From assembly GCA_947085325.1 (NCBI GenBank), contig CAMTVY010000013.1, forward strand, positions 23,976 to 87,975: a stretch of 64,000 nucleotides of DNA. Direction: 5' to 3'. The notes beneath the pieces are model-generated. The model had not been told where the DNA came from, did no database searches, and saw nothing but the letters and a program-made list of their open reading frames with translations. The DNA comes from JAQBXX01 sp947085325. GTDB lineage: Bacteria; Pseudomonadota; Gammaproteobacteria; SURF-13. Both the position numbers and the translations under genes were made by a program. How positions within the stretch are numbered: the first letter of the stretch is position 1; every line of letters starts with the position of its first letter. Below are positions 8,560 to 16,430 of this stretch, one piece after another.

Positions 8560-8760
8560 TTAGCCGCCACCGATGGCGTGTACGATCTCTACCCGGTCGC
8601 CGGGATTCAGGTGTTGCGCCGCGTAGGCGCTGCGCGGCACGATCTCACAGTTGATCTCCAGTGCCAGGCGCTTTTCCAGCAGGCCGAGCTCTGCAAGCAA
8701 CTGATATGCGCTATGGCCTGCGGAAACTTCGCGGGGCGCGCCATTGACAAATATTTCCAT
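8560..8760 (-). CDS. thiS: Sulfur carrier protein ThiS
   Basis: Ubiquitin-like 66-aa sulfur carrier whose C-terminal thiocarboxylate donates sulfur to ThiG. The sequence begins MEIFVNG, has the LLAELGL and RSAYAAQ blocks typical of ThiS, and ends HAIGGG, with the required terminal Gly-Gly. The ATG at 8760 has only a TTATTTTT stretch upstream and no visible Shine-Dalgarno. It heads the thiS-DUF302-thiG cluster. Confidence 0.93.
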   Translation of the reverse strand: MEIFVNGAPREVSAGHSAYQLLAELGLLEKRLALEINCEIVPRSAYAAQHLNPGDRVEIVHAIGGG

Positions 8761-8772
8761 AAAAATAACGTT

Positions 8773-8926
8773 GGGGCTCGGGGGGTTGTCCCGGGCGGTA
8801 CAGGCCGGAAGGCGGCGACAAGACTGCCCGTCTATTTTGAAGGGTTAAGGCCCGGGGTGCAATGGGTGAGAGCCTGCGGCGGGGCAGTTGTGCTAAGCTT
8901 TTACCGGGTACAGTTTTCCGAGCCCC
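8773..8926. other. Potential structured RNA or leader between thiS and tRNA-Gly
   Basis: The 154 bp can form nested helices. The outer stem is GGGGCTCGG (8773-8781) with CCGAGCCCC (8918-8926). A second stem is GTCCCGG (8788-8794) with CCGGG-T-AC (8904-8911). A third is ACTGCCC (8823-8829) with GGGCAGT (8882-8888), extended by ACA/TGT across a bulge. A small GCC-GGAA-GGC hairpin lies at 8804-8813. On the minus strand it would be the thiS leader; on the plus strand it would precede the tRNA. No riboswitch consensus was found. Confidence 0.3.
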
Positions 8927-8931
8927 AGGCT

Positions 8932-9005
8932 GCGGGTGTAGTTCAATGGTAGAACTTCAGCTTCCCAAGCTGATAGTGTGGGTTCGATTCCCATCACCCG
9001 CTCCA
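8932..9005 (+). tRNA. tRNA-Gly (anticodon CCC)
   Basis: A full cloverleaf is visible. The acceptor GCGGGTG (8932-8938) pairs with CACCCGC (8995-9001). There is a D-arm with TTCAATGG, an anticodon stem TCAGC/GCTGA with loop TTCCCAA (anticodon CCC), and a T-arm with GGTTCGATTCC. The discriminator is T and CCA is encoded (9003-9005). It reads glycine GGG codons. The sequence is close to E. coli glyU. Confidence 0.97.
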
Positions 9006-9012
9006 AATTACA

Positions 9013-9096
9013 ACAGTAGCGAGTGGCTAGTGGCGAGTAGCGAGTAACAGAGACGGTCTTGTCACTAGCCACTAGCTACTCGCCACTAGCTACTGT
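9013..9096. repeat. Inverted repeat of GCTAGTGGCGAGTAG-type words
   Basis: The left arm (9013-9048) and right arm (9061-9096) are near-complementary over 36 bp and are built from permuted words such as GTAGCGAGTGGCTAGTGG. The whole can form a long hairpin. It starts eight bases after the tRNA-Gly CCA and ends eight bases before the next ATG. It resembles the scattered inverted-word repeats at 58235-58412 and 62171-62247. Confidence 0.8.
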
Positions 9097-9103
9097 ATTT
9101 AAT

Positions 9104-9925
9104 ATGGAAACAATCATACGCCTCGGCAGCTTTACCACCCTGTTTATTCTGGTCGCGTGGTGGGAGACACGCCGCCCGCGACGGCCATTGACTGAGCCAA
9201 GAGCCGGCCACTGGCGCACCAATCTCGCCTTGCTGGTCACCGATGTTCTGGTGTTGCGCTTCACGCTCGGTGCGGCGGCGCTGGTGACCGCCGAGTATGC
9301 GCTCCAGCATGGCTGGGGTTGGTTTAACAGCGTTGATTGGCCGGTCTGGCTGGAGTTTTTGCTGGCGTGGCTGTTGCTCGATTTTGCGCTGTATTTGCAG
9401 CATGTGTTGTCGCATGCGCTGCCTGTTTTCTGGCGGCTGCACCGTGTCCACCATACCGATCTGGATTTTGATCTCAGCACCGGCGTGCGCTTTCATCCGC
9501 TGGAGATTCTGCTCTCCATGCTCTACAAGATGGCGGCGGTGGCAGCGCTCGGCGCACCGGTGTGGGCGGTGCTGGTGTTTGAGGTGGTATTGAACGGCGC
9601 TTCGGTGTTCAATCATGGCAACGTGCATATCCCGGAGAAAATAGACCGCTGGCTGCGATTGTTTGTAGTAACGCCGGACATGCACCGTGTGCACCACTCC
9701 AGTACAGTGCACGAAACCAACTCCAACTTCGGATTTTCCATTCCCCTGTGGGATCGGCTGTGCGGCACCTACCGTGCACAGCCGGCCCTGGGGCAGCAGG
9801 GCTTTGAAATCGGGCTGAAGGAATACCGTGAGCGCCTCGGCTTCGGCGCACTGTTGTGGGTGCCCTTCCATCGCCCGCCGGGGCAGTATAGTCTGCGGCG
9901 GGACGGCGGCGACAGCGGGCCATGA
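9104..9925 (+). CDS. Sterol desaturase / fatty acid hydroxylase family protein
   Basis: Integral membrane di-iron enzyme family that hydroxylates or desaturates lipids; the substrate here is unknown. The 273-aa protein has several hydrophobic helices and the histidine clusters of the family: HVLSH, HRVHH, NHGNVH and a final HRVHHS. These are the expected metal ligands. The ATG at 9104 is chosen because the frame upstream lies in the inverted repeat at 9013-9096. It overlaps sixA by ATGA. Confidence 0.88.
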   Translation: METIIRLGSFTTLFILVAWWETRRPRRPLTEPRAGHWRTNLALLVTDVLVLRFTLGAAALVTAEYALQHGWGWFNSVDWPVWLEFLLAWLLLDFALYLQHVLSHALPVFWRLHRVHHTDLDFDLSTGVRFHPLEILLSMLYKMAAVAALGAPVWAVLVFEVVLNGASVFNHGNVHIPEKIDRWLRLFVVTPDMHRVHHSSTVHETNSNFGFSIPLWDRLCGTYRAQPALGQQGFEIGLKEYRERLGFGALLWVPFHRPPGQYSLRRDGGDSGP

Positions 9926-10422
9926 AACTGATTCTGATGCGTCACGCCGACGCCGAGCCGGGCGATACCGTGCATTACCCCGACGATGCACTGCGGCCGC
10001 TCACAGCGGAAGGCATCAAGACACAGAAAAAGGTGGCGCAGGCATTGAAGCGCATGGGCGTCATGCCGACGCGTATTTTTACCAGCCCACGCCTGCGCGC
10101 GCAGAAAACGGCGGAAATCACCGCGCAGGTGCTGGGGTTGGGCCCGGTTCCGGAAGAAAGAGATGTGCTGGGCGGCGGCGGCTCGGTCAGCGACATGCTG
10201 GCGTTGTTGCGCGGTTCCGGAGGCAAGGCAACACTGCTCTGTGTGGGGCACGAGCCGGATTTATGTGCGTTGGCCAGCGTATTGTTGTGCTCCGCAGGTG
10301 CGCTACGCTTCAAATTAGTCACCAGCGGGATACTGGTTATCGGCTTTGAGGGCGAGGCCCGTGTCGGACAAGGCGTGTTGCGTTGTCTTTACCGGCCGCA
10401 GGATATAATCGCATTGCTGTGA
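9922..10422 (+). CDS. sixA: Phosphohistidine phosphatase SixA
   Basis: Histidine phosphatase superfamily protein. SixA in E. coli dephosphorylates phosphohistidine on PTS component NPr or Hpt domains. The 166-aa protein has the catalytic MRHADAEP (His8), TSPRLRAQKTAEI, and GHEPDL near residue 112, all family signatures. Its ATG overlaps the hydroxylase-family stop (ATGA), so the two genes are coupled. A shared terminator-like hairpin lies downstream. Confidence 0.92.
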   Translation: MKLILMRHADAEPGDTVHYPDDALRPLTAEGIKTQKKVAQALKRMGVMPTRIFTSPRLRAQKTAEITAQVLGLGPVPEERDVLGGGGSVSDMLALLRGSGGKATLLCVGHEPDLCALASVLLCSAGALRFKLVTSGILVIGFEGEARVGQGVLRCLYRPQDIIALL

Positions 10423-10428
10423 GGAGGT

Positions 10429-10460
10429 AAAAAAACGCGGACACCCGTTAAGGTGTCCGC
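10429..10460 (-). terminator. Rho-independent terminator of the porin gene
   Basis: GCGGACACC (10437-10445) and GGTGTCCGC (10452-10460) form a perfect 9-bp stem with a 6-nt loop. On the minus strand it is followed by seven T residues (10435-10429). It lies 25 bp beyond the porin stop. It may also slow transcripts leaving sixA. Confidence 0.85.
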
Positions 10461-10484
10461 TGCAAGCCAGGGCAACGTGAGAAC

Positions 10485-11573
10485 TTAGAAGTCGTGGTTG
10501 ATGCCGACTGAAAACGTAGACAAATCCAGCCCGGCGATGCTGTTCTTCACGGCGCCGCTGCTGCCGCCCGTGCCCAGGCCATACTTCGCGCCGCTTTCGT
10601 TATCGGTGCTGGCATACAGGGCGTAGACGCTGGTGCGTTTGGAGAGCGCGTGATCCAGACCCAGCACATACCAGTCCGCGCCGGTATCTCCGCCGGTGTC
10701 GTTGTCGCCTGCCCTGGCGTAAGCAATCTTGAGAGTGTTGGCGTCCATCTTGTGGCTCAGCGCCAAGTACCAGGCATTGCGATCTATGAGTGTTGAGTTG
10801 TCATCCTGCGCCAGTTTTTCGTAAACGAAATTGACCTTGGTTTTATCCTGGTTGAACAGATAGCCCAATCCGGCTGTCCAGGCATGGGTGTCGTCAACAT
10901 GGGAGGGTCCGGGGGTAGACGAAATACCGCCCATCGTGGTGGCCTCGTTTCTGTGCTGCTCATAGGCCAGTGAAACGTAGTAGGGACCGTTTTCGTACAC
11001 GCCGGCCGCGCTGTATCTGTCACGATTAACGCTGGGATCCTCATCAAGGCTGTAGGCAGCCAAAAACTGGAAACCGTTCATCTTCGGGCTCCAGTAGTTG
11101 ATGCTGTTCTTCTCGCGCTCGTTGAACGGCGTGCTCGCGCCGCTCACGTTGCCGATGATGGCGTTGAAGTCGCCCATGCTGTCGCTCCAGATGTCGAGCT
11201 TGCCGGTGGCGAGCTTGTAGGCATTGTCGGTTACACCCAAAACCAGTGTACCGAAGCCGCCCGCGAGGCCCAGGTAGCTGTTGCGTGGGGTGCCAAATAG
11301 CAAGCTATCGCTGCCATCCATCATAACCAGGGTTTCCATCTGAAAGATCGCCTTCAACCCATTGCCTAAATCCTCCACCCCCTTGAAACCCAGGCGCGAA
11401 CTGTTGCTGGCGACATCGGTAGCATTGGCGCTGCCGTTATCGGTCATGTTTACGGACATGCGCGCCTTGCCGTAGACGGTGTAGTTGTCCTCCGCCTGCG
11501 CCGCTGTGGCGGTGACTGCCAGTGCTGCGGCCAGCGAGATGGAAATAAATTTTCCGTATGTATGCAGTTCCAT
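10485..11573 (-). CDS. Gram-negative general porin
   Basis: Outer-membrane beta-barrel channel. The 362-aa precursor has a signal peptide (hydrophobic ISLAAALAVTATAAQA, cleavage after AQA). It continues with the Porin_4-style start YTVYGKARMSV and SSRLGFKGVEDLGNGLKAIFQ. Alternating hydrophobic strands lead to the terminal NHDF, whose final Phe is the outer-membrane assembly signal. The start at 11573 follows GAGAGGACGTA; an upstream in-frame start at 11588 is less likely. It is a single-gene unit ending in a clear terminator. Confidence 0.93.
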   Translation of the reverse strand: MELHTYGKFISISLAAALAVTATAAQAEDNYTVYGKARMSVNMTDNGSANATDVASNSSRLGFKGVEDLGNGLKAIFQMETLVMMDGSDSLLFGTPRNSYLGLAGGFGTLVLGVTDNAYKLATGKLDIWSDSMGDFNAIIGNVSGASTPFNEREKNSINYWSPKMNGFQFLAAYSLDEDPSVNRDRYSAAGVYENGPYYVSLAYEQHRNEATTMGGISSTPGPSHVDDTHAWTAGLGYLFNQDKTKVNFVYEKLAQDDNSTLIDRNAWYLALSHKMDANTLKIAYARAGDNDTGGDTGADWYVLGLDHALSKRTSVYALYASTDNESGAKYGLGTGGSSGAVKNSIAGLDLSTFSVGINHDF

Positions 11574-11799
11574 TACGTCCTCTCCCATGATTTTGTCAGT
11601 TATTAAAGGTCATCTTAAACAGGCGCAGGGTGTTTGCAAGCCCTGCTTGAATTGCGTAGGGCACAGACTACGGAGGATTTGTTACACTCAGAAGAAGGCT
11701 ATGTTAAGACTTGTGTGGCATCGCCGCTACTTGTATGCTGGAAACAGGAGTGGACGGCTGTTGACAAGTCTTTGAGCCAGAAAGGGGTGTTAGGAGCGC

Positions 11800-13578
11800 A
11801 TGCGCGACGATCGGGCTCTTCATGACATTCTGGAGCACAGCCAGCTTACCCCCCTTTTCCAGCCTATCTGTTCTCTGGTCGAGAACCGCATCTACGGTTA
11901 TGAGGCATTAATCCGCGGTCCTGCGGAGAGCCCCCTGCACACACCCACGGTACTGTTCGAAGACGCAACGAAATATGCGCGTCTGGCGGAAGCGGACCAG
12001 CGTTGCAGCCAGGTGTGTATTGAGGCCTGGCTCAGGCTCCAGCTCCAGGGTAAGTTGTTTCTCAACATCAATCCTGCAAGCATGATGCAGCCCGGCTTCC
12101 GGGGCAGCGAAGCGTTGCACATGATGGGCCTCACAGGCGTGGTGCCAGATCAGGTTGTGCTGGAAATCACCGAGCACACACCCGCGGGTGATTATGCCCT
12201 GTTGCGCGAGGCAGTTGTGCTTTACCGCTCCATGGGGTTTGAGATTGCCATAGACGATATGGGTACCGGCTATTCCAGTCTGCGTCTGTGGTCTGAACTG
12301 CGGCCCGACTATGTGAAGATCGACATGCACTTTACACAGGGCATGTATCAGGATCGCAGCAAGCGCCAGTTCGTGCAGTCGATCATGGAGATCGCCAGCG
12401 ACCTCAACTGCAAAGTCATCGCCGAGGGCGTGGAAACCAGGGAAGATCATCAGGCGCTGTATGATGTAGGTGTGACCATGGCGCAGGGTTACTATTTCGC
12501 CCCCCCCGAGGCCCTGCCGTCCACCACGCTGGAGATACCAGGCCTTGCGCCGGAGTTGGCCGCGCACAGCGGCTATGTGCCCAGCCTGGCGCGTTCGGCG
12601 ATCGCCGCCACCCTGATCAGTCCACGACCCACCCTGGATCCTGCCACGCCCGTGGAAGTGGCCGGCGAGCTATTTCACAGCACACCGAATCTGAATGCAT
12701 TGCCGGTGGTCAAGGACGACATGCCGCTGGGCCTGGTGCGCCGCACCCAACTGATGAATGTGCTGGCAAGCCGGTATGGCCGCGACCTGCACGGCAAAAA
12801 ACCCGTGTCACATTTCATGGAGCGCAGGCCGCTTATAGTCGATAAAAACCTGCCGCTGGAAAAGCTGAGCAAACTGGTTACCAGTGAAGATGATGTGTAT
12901 CTCGGTGATGAATTCATCATCACTTCCAGAGGGCGCTATCTCGGCATGAGCACGATAGTGCAGCTGCTGAAGAAGATTACCGATCTGCAGGTGCGCAATG
13001 CGCGCTACTCCAACCCGCTCACGCTGTTGCCCGGCAGTGTGCCCATCAACGAGCACCTCGACAACCTGCTCAGAAGGCGCTGGGGTTTTGTCATGTGCTA
13101 CTGTGATATCGACAATTTCAAACCGTTCAACGATGCTTGCGGCTACAGTCAGGGTGACGATGCCATCAAATTGCTCGCCCGCATTCTGGTCGAATCAGTA
13201 CACAAGCGCCATGACTTTGTCGGCCACATCGGGGGCGATGACTTTGTCATTATCTTTCTGAGCCAGAACTGGCAGCAACGTTGTCAGACAATCATGGACA
13301 ATTTCGCAGTCGAGATCTTGGGGCTCTATGCCGAGGAGGAGCGCGCTGCGGGCGGGGTCTGGTCGAAGGATCGGCGTGGCAACAGGGTGTTCTTTCCGAT
13401 CATGACGCTGTCGCTCGCTGCGGTGGAGGCGCCGCAGGGACGCTTTGTGTCACATCACGAGATTGCCGCGCGGGTGAGTGAGATCAAGACGCAGGCGAAA
13501 AATATAACCGGTAACAGCCTGTTTATCGATCGGCGCTGCACCGACAGCGATGCAGACCAGTTGCCATTGATTGAGTAG
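11800..13578 (+). CDS. EAL-CBS-GGDEF cyclic-di-GMP signalling protein
   Basis: 592-aa cytoplasmic protein with three parts. The N-terminal EAL phosphodiesterase domain (about 1-250) keeps YEALIRG, EITEH, IDDMGTGYSSL, YVKIDMHF and AEGVETREDH, so it is probably active. A tandem CBS-like middle (about 265-400) follows. The C-terminal GGDEF domain (about 415-590) has the signature altered to GGDDF, so cyclase activity is doubtful. The ATG has AGGAG just upstream. There is no membrane or periplasmic sensor. It sits 61 bp before phoB, perhaps in one transcript. Confidence 0.9.
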   Translation: MRDDRALHDILEHSQLTPLFQPICSLVENRIYGYEALIRGPAESPLHTPTVLFEDATKYARLAEADQRCSQVCIEAWLRLQLQGKLFLNINPASMMQPGFRGSEALHMMGLTGVVPDQVVLEITEHTPAGDYALLREAVVLYRSMGFEIAIDDMGTGYSSLRLWSELRPDYVKIDMHFTQGMYQDRSKRQFVQSIMEIASDLNCKVIAEGVETREDHQALYDVGVTMAQGYYFAPPEALPSTTLEIPGLAPELAAHSGYVPSLARSAIAATLISPRPTLDPATPVEVAGELFHSTPNLNALPVVKDDMPLGLVRRTQLMNVLASRYGRDLHGKKPVSHFMERRPLIVDKNLPLEKLSKLVTSEDDVYLGDEFIITSRGRYLGMSTIVQLLKKITDLQVRNARYSNPLTLLPGSVPINEHLDNLLRRRWGFVMCYCDIDNFKPFNDACGYSQGDDAIKLLARILVESVHKRHDFVGHIGGDDFVIIFLSQNWQQRCQTIMDNFAVEILGLYAEEERAAGGVWSKDRRGNRVFFPIMTLSLAAVEAPQGRFVSHHEIAARVSEIKTQAKNITGNSLFIDRRCTDSDADQLPLIE

Positions 13579-13639
13579 CTGTAACACTACCGTCATCATT
13601 CCACGGTTTAATTGTGACTTGGACGGGGGCAAGGCAGAC

Positions 13640-14344
13640 ATGACCGGACGCATACTGATAGTGGAAGACGAAGCAGCGATCAGCGAGATGATCGCGCTGT
13701 CACTTGCGCGCGCGGGCTACGCCTATGACATTGCGCAGGATGCAGAGCAGGCGCTCGTCGGCATCACCCGGCAGCCGCCGCTGCTGATTCTGCTCGACTG
13801 GATGCTGCCCGGCATGAGTGGCATGGATTTGGCGCGCCGCCTGAAGCGGGAGGAAGCCACGCGCGCAATACCGGTTATCATGCTTACCGCACGCGGTGAT
13901 GAGGCAGACAAGGTCAGGGGGCTCGAGGTCGGCGCCGACGACTATCTCACCAAGCCGTTTTCGCTGAGTGAGTTGCTGGCGCGGATCAAGGCCGTACTGC
14001 GCCGTACCGCGCCCCAGGCGACCGATGATGTGATCGAGGCAGACGGTTTGCGCCTCGACCCTGCCAGCCATGTCGTGGCCAGTCATGGGCACGAGCTGGC
14101 GATGGGCCCCACCGAGTTTCGCCTGCTGCATTTCTTCATGAGCCACGCCGGACGGGTGTACAGCCGCAGCCAGTTGCTCGATCTGGTGTGGGGCAGCAAC
14201 GTATATGTTGGCGAACGCACGGTGGACGTGCACATCCGGCGCTTGCGCAAAGTGCTGGAGCAGCATGGCCATGACACCCTGATTCAGACCGTGCGCGGTT
14301 CGGGTTATCGCTTCTCGCAGCCGATGAAGACTGCGGCGGTGTAA
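13640..14344 (+). CDS. phoB: Phosphate regulon response regulator PhoB
   Basis: OmpR-family response regulator of 234 aa. The receiver domain has the acidic pair VEDEA, the phosphoacceptor in LLDWMLPGMSG, and Lys in LTKPFS. The winged-helix DNA-binding domain has MGPTEFRLLHFFM, YSRSQLLDLVWG and RTVDVHIRRLRK. The whole length tracks PhoB rather than generic OmpR proteins. ATG at 13640 is chosen; an open frame upstream has no family match. Its usual kinase partner phoR is absent: the next gene is convergent typA across a triple hairpin. Confidence 0.88.
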   Translation: MTGRILIVEDEAAISEMIALSLARAGYAYDIAQDAEQALVGITRQPPLLILLDWMLPGMSGMDLARRLKREEATRAIPVIMLTARGDEADKVRGLEVGADDYLTKPFSLSELLARIKAVLRRTAPQATDDVIEADGLRLDPASHVVASHGHELAMGPTEFRLLHFFMSHAGRVYSRSQLLDLVWGSNVYVGERTVDVHIRRLRKVLEQHGHDTLIQTVRGSGYRFSQPMKTAAV

Positions 14345-14347
14345 CGC

Positions 14348-14445
14348 CATTTTTCAAACACCTGGGTGTTTGAAAAATGAAGCAAAGCAAAAATCACATT
14401 TTTTGCTTTGCGCAGTTGAAAAAGTCCTGGACGGACTTTTTCAAC
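14348..14445. terminator. Three consecutive hairpins between phoB and typA
   Basis: Three perfect inverted repeats lie head to tail between convergent genes. They are CATTTTTCAAACACC with its complement (14348-14379), GCAAAGCAAAAA with its complement (14382-14411), and GTTGAAAAAGTCC with its complement (14415-14445). The A/T-rich outer arms supply U-runs on both strands. The natural reading is a bidirectional terminator cluster; it could also be a repeat element. Confidence 0.7.
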
Positions 14446-14451
14446 ATCTTG

Positions 14452-16269
14452 CTAGCCCGCCGCGCGTGAGGTCTTTTTGCGTTCGTGCTCCAGCAGTTGG
14501 CGTTTGCGCAGACGGATATGGTGCGGGGTGACTTCCACCAGTTCGTCGTCGTCGATAAATTCCATGGCCTGTTCCAGCGACATGCGCACCGGCGGTACCA
14601 GGATCACATTTTCATCCGAACCCGAGGCGCGCATATTGGTGAGCTGCTTGCCCTTCAGCGGGTTGACCACCAGATCGTTGTCACGCGAGTGCAGCCCGAT
14701 CACCATGCCTTCATAGAGTTCCTCGCCCGGGCCGATAAACATGCGCCCGCGCTCCTGCAGGCTGAACAGCGCAAAGGCCACGCTCTTGCCGGCGCCGTTG
14801 GCGATCAGCACCCCATTGGTGCGGTTGCCGATAGTGCCTTTTTTCACCGGCGCGTGATGGTCATAGACGCTGTGCAGCAGGCCGGTGCCTGAGGTGAGCG
14901 TCAGAAATTCGGTGCGGAAGCCGATCAGCCCACGGGTCGGGATCATGTACTCCAGACGCACCCGCCCCTTGCTGTCGGACTCCATGTTGGTGAGGTCGCC
15001 TTTGCGCAGGCCCATCTGCTCCATGATGCTGCCCTGATGGCGTTCTTCGATATCGACCACGACGGACTCGTACGGCTCACAGGTTTCGCCGTCGATTTCG
15101 CGCGTGATGACCTGGGGCCGTCCCAGTGCCAGTTCGTAGCCCTCGCGGCGCATGTTTTCGACCAGGATGCCAAGATGCAGTTCACCGCGCCCGGAGACGC
15201 GGAACTTGTCCGGGTCTGCGGTATCTTCCACGCCTAAGGCGACGTTGTGGATGAGTTCGCGTTGCAGGCGCTCGCGGATCTGGCGGCTGGTGATGTACTT
15301 GCCATCCTTGCCGGCCAGCGGCGAGGTGTTGACCTGAAACATCATGCTCACCGTGGGCTGGTCGACTACCAGAGCGGGCAGGGCCTCCACCGCAGTGGGG
15401 TCGCACAGGGTATCGGAGATGCCGAGATTCTCGATGCCGGTAAAGGCGATGATGTCGCCCGCCTCGGCCTCCGGTATCTCGATGCGCTCGAGGCCGAGCA
15501 TGTTGAACAGTTGCAGTATGCGCGCGTTGCGCTTCGCGCCCTGCGGGTTCACCACCACCACCGCCGAGTTGGCCTTGATGCGTCCGCGCGCGATACGCCC
15601 GATGCCGATCACGCCTACATAGCTGGAGTAATCGAGCGAGCTTACCTGCATCTGGAACGGCCCGTCCGGGTTTACCTGCGGCGGCCTCACGTGTTGCACG
15701 ATGGTTTCGAACAGCGGCGTCATGTCGCCTGAGCGCGTCTCGGCATCGAGACTGGCATAGCCGTTCAGCGCCGAGGTGTACACCACCGGAAAGTCGAGCT
15801 GCTCCTCGGTTGCGCCCAGGCGATCGAACAGGTCAAAGGTCTGGTCCAGCACCCAGTGCGCGCGTGCGCCCGGACGGTCGATCTTGTTGATGACGACGAT
15901 GGGCTTGAGTCCCAGCGCAAAGGCCTTCTGCGCCACGAAGCGGGTCTGCGGCATGGGTCCGTCCACTGCGTCGACCAGCAGCAGCACTGCGTCCACCATG
16001 GAGAGCACGCGCTCCACCTCGCCGCCGAAATCGGCGTGGCCGGGTGTATCGACGATGTTGATGCGGTAGTCGCGCCAGCGCAGCGCGGTGTTTTTGGCCA
16101 GGATGGTGATACCGCGCTCGCGCTCGATGTCGTTGGAGTCCATCACGCGCTCGGTGCTGGCGGCGCGCGCGGCAAAGGTGCCGGACTGCTGTAGCAGTTT
16201 GTCGACCAGCGTGGTCTTGCCATGATCGACATGGGCGATGATGGCGATGTTGCGTAAGTTGTCTAGCAC
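14452..16269 (-). CDS. typA: Translational GTPase TypA/BipA
   Basis: Ribosome-associated GTPase involved in stress adaptation and 50S assembly. The 605-aa protein has G1 AHVDHGKT, G3 DTPGHADF, G4 NKIDRPGA and G5 TSALNG. EF-G-like domains and the BipA-specific C-terminus (RGLIGFRTEFLT, GLHSRDNDLVVN) follow. The length is the family norm. It converges with phoB; a 10-bp perfect hairpin lies upstream at 16300-16322. Confidence 0.97.
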   Translation of the reverse strand: MLDNLRNIAIIAHVDHGKTTLVDKLLQQSGTFAARAASTERVMDSNDIERERGITILAKNTALRWRDYRINIVDTPGHADFGGEVERVLSMVDAVLLLVDAVDGPMPQTRFVAQKAFALGLKPIVVINKIDRPGARAHWVLDQTFDLFDRLGATEEQLDFPVVYTSALNGYASLDAETRSGDMTPLFETIVQHVRPPQVNPDGPFQMQVSSLDYSSYVGVIGIGRIARGRIKANSAVVVVNPQGAKRNARILQLFNMLGLERIEIPEAEAGDIIAFTGIENLGISDTLCDPTAVEALPALVVDQPTVSMMFQVNTSPLAGKDGKYITSRQIRERLQRELIHNVALGVEDTADPDKFRVSGRGELHLGILVENMRREGYELALGRPQVITREIDGETCEPYESVVVDIEERHQGSIMEQMGLRKGDLTNMESDSKGRVRLEYMIPTRGLIGFRTEFLTLTSGTGLLHSVYDHHAPVKKGTIGNRTNGVLIANGAGKSVAFALFSLQERGRMFIGPGEELYEGMVIGLHSRDNDLVVNPLKGKQLTNMRASGSDENVILVPPVRMSLEQAMEFIDDDELVEVTPHHIRLRKRQLLEHERKKTSRAAG

Positions 16270-16299
16270 GAATAAAAGCCCTGCGGGGAAAGGGAAACT

Positions 16300-16322
16300 G
16301 CCTATTTTACAATAAAATAGGC
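16300..16322. terminator. AT-rich perfect hairpin upstream of typA
   Basis: GCCTATTTTA and TAAAATAGGC form a perfect 10-bp stem with a 3-nt loop. It lies in the 161-bp gap between the VIT-family gene and typA, both on the minus strand. It may end the upstream transcript or shape the typA leader. The rest of the gap shows nothing recognisable. Confidence 0.5.
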
Positions 16323-16430
16323 TCCACAGGCATAAAAAATCGGAAAGTGCGCCCAGACCCAGTCCGGACCCGGGTGCGCTGCGGCGGGCGTGGCATCAAG
16401 CGTGTATAAAGATGTTGATGGGACGCGTGG

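Noticed and set aside
8773..8926. SRP 4.5S or 6S RNA
   Set aside because: A CCGGAAGG tetraloop and a GCCTGCGGCGG word recall those RNAs, but the conserved internal loops and the total architecture do not fit.
8761..8931. TPP riboswitch in front of thiS
   Set aside because: The GGGGTGC and GAGA words seen at 8850-8875 lie on the plus strand, and the CTGAT...ACCAGCG half is missing.
8932..9100. Integrated element at tRNA-Gly
   Set aside because: There is no integrase and no duplicated tRNA 3' end downstream; only the inverted repeat follows.
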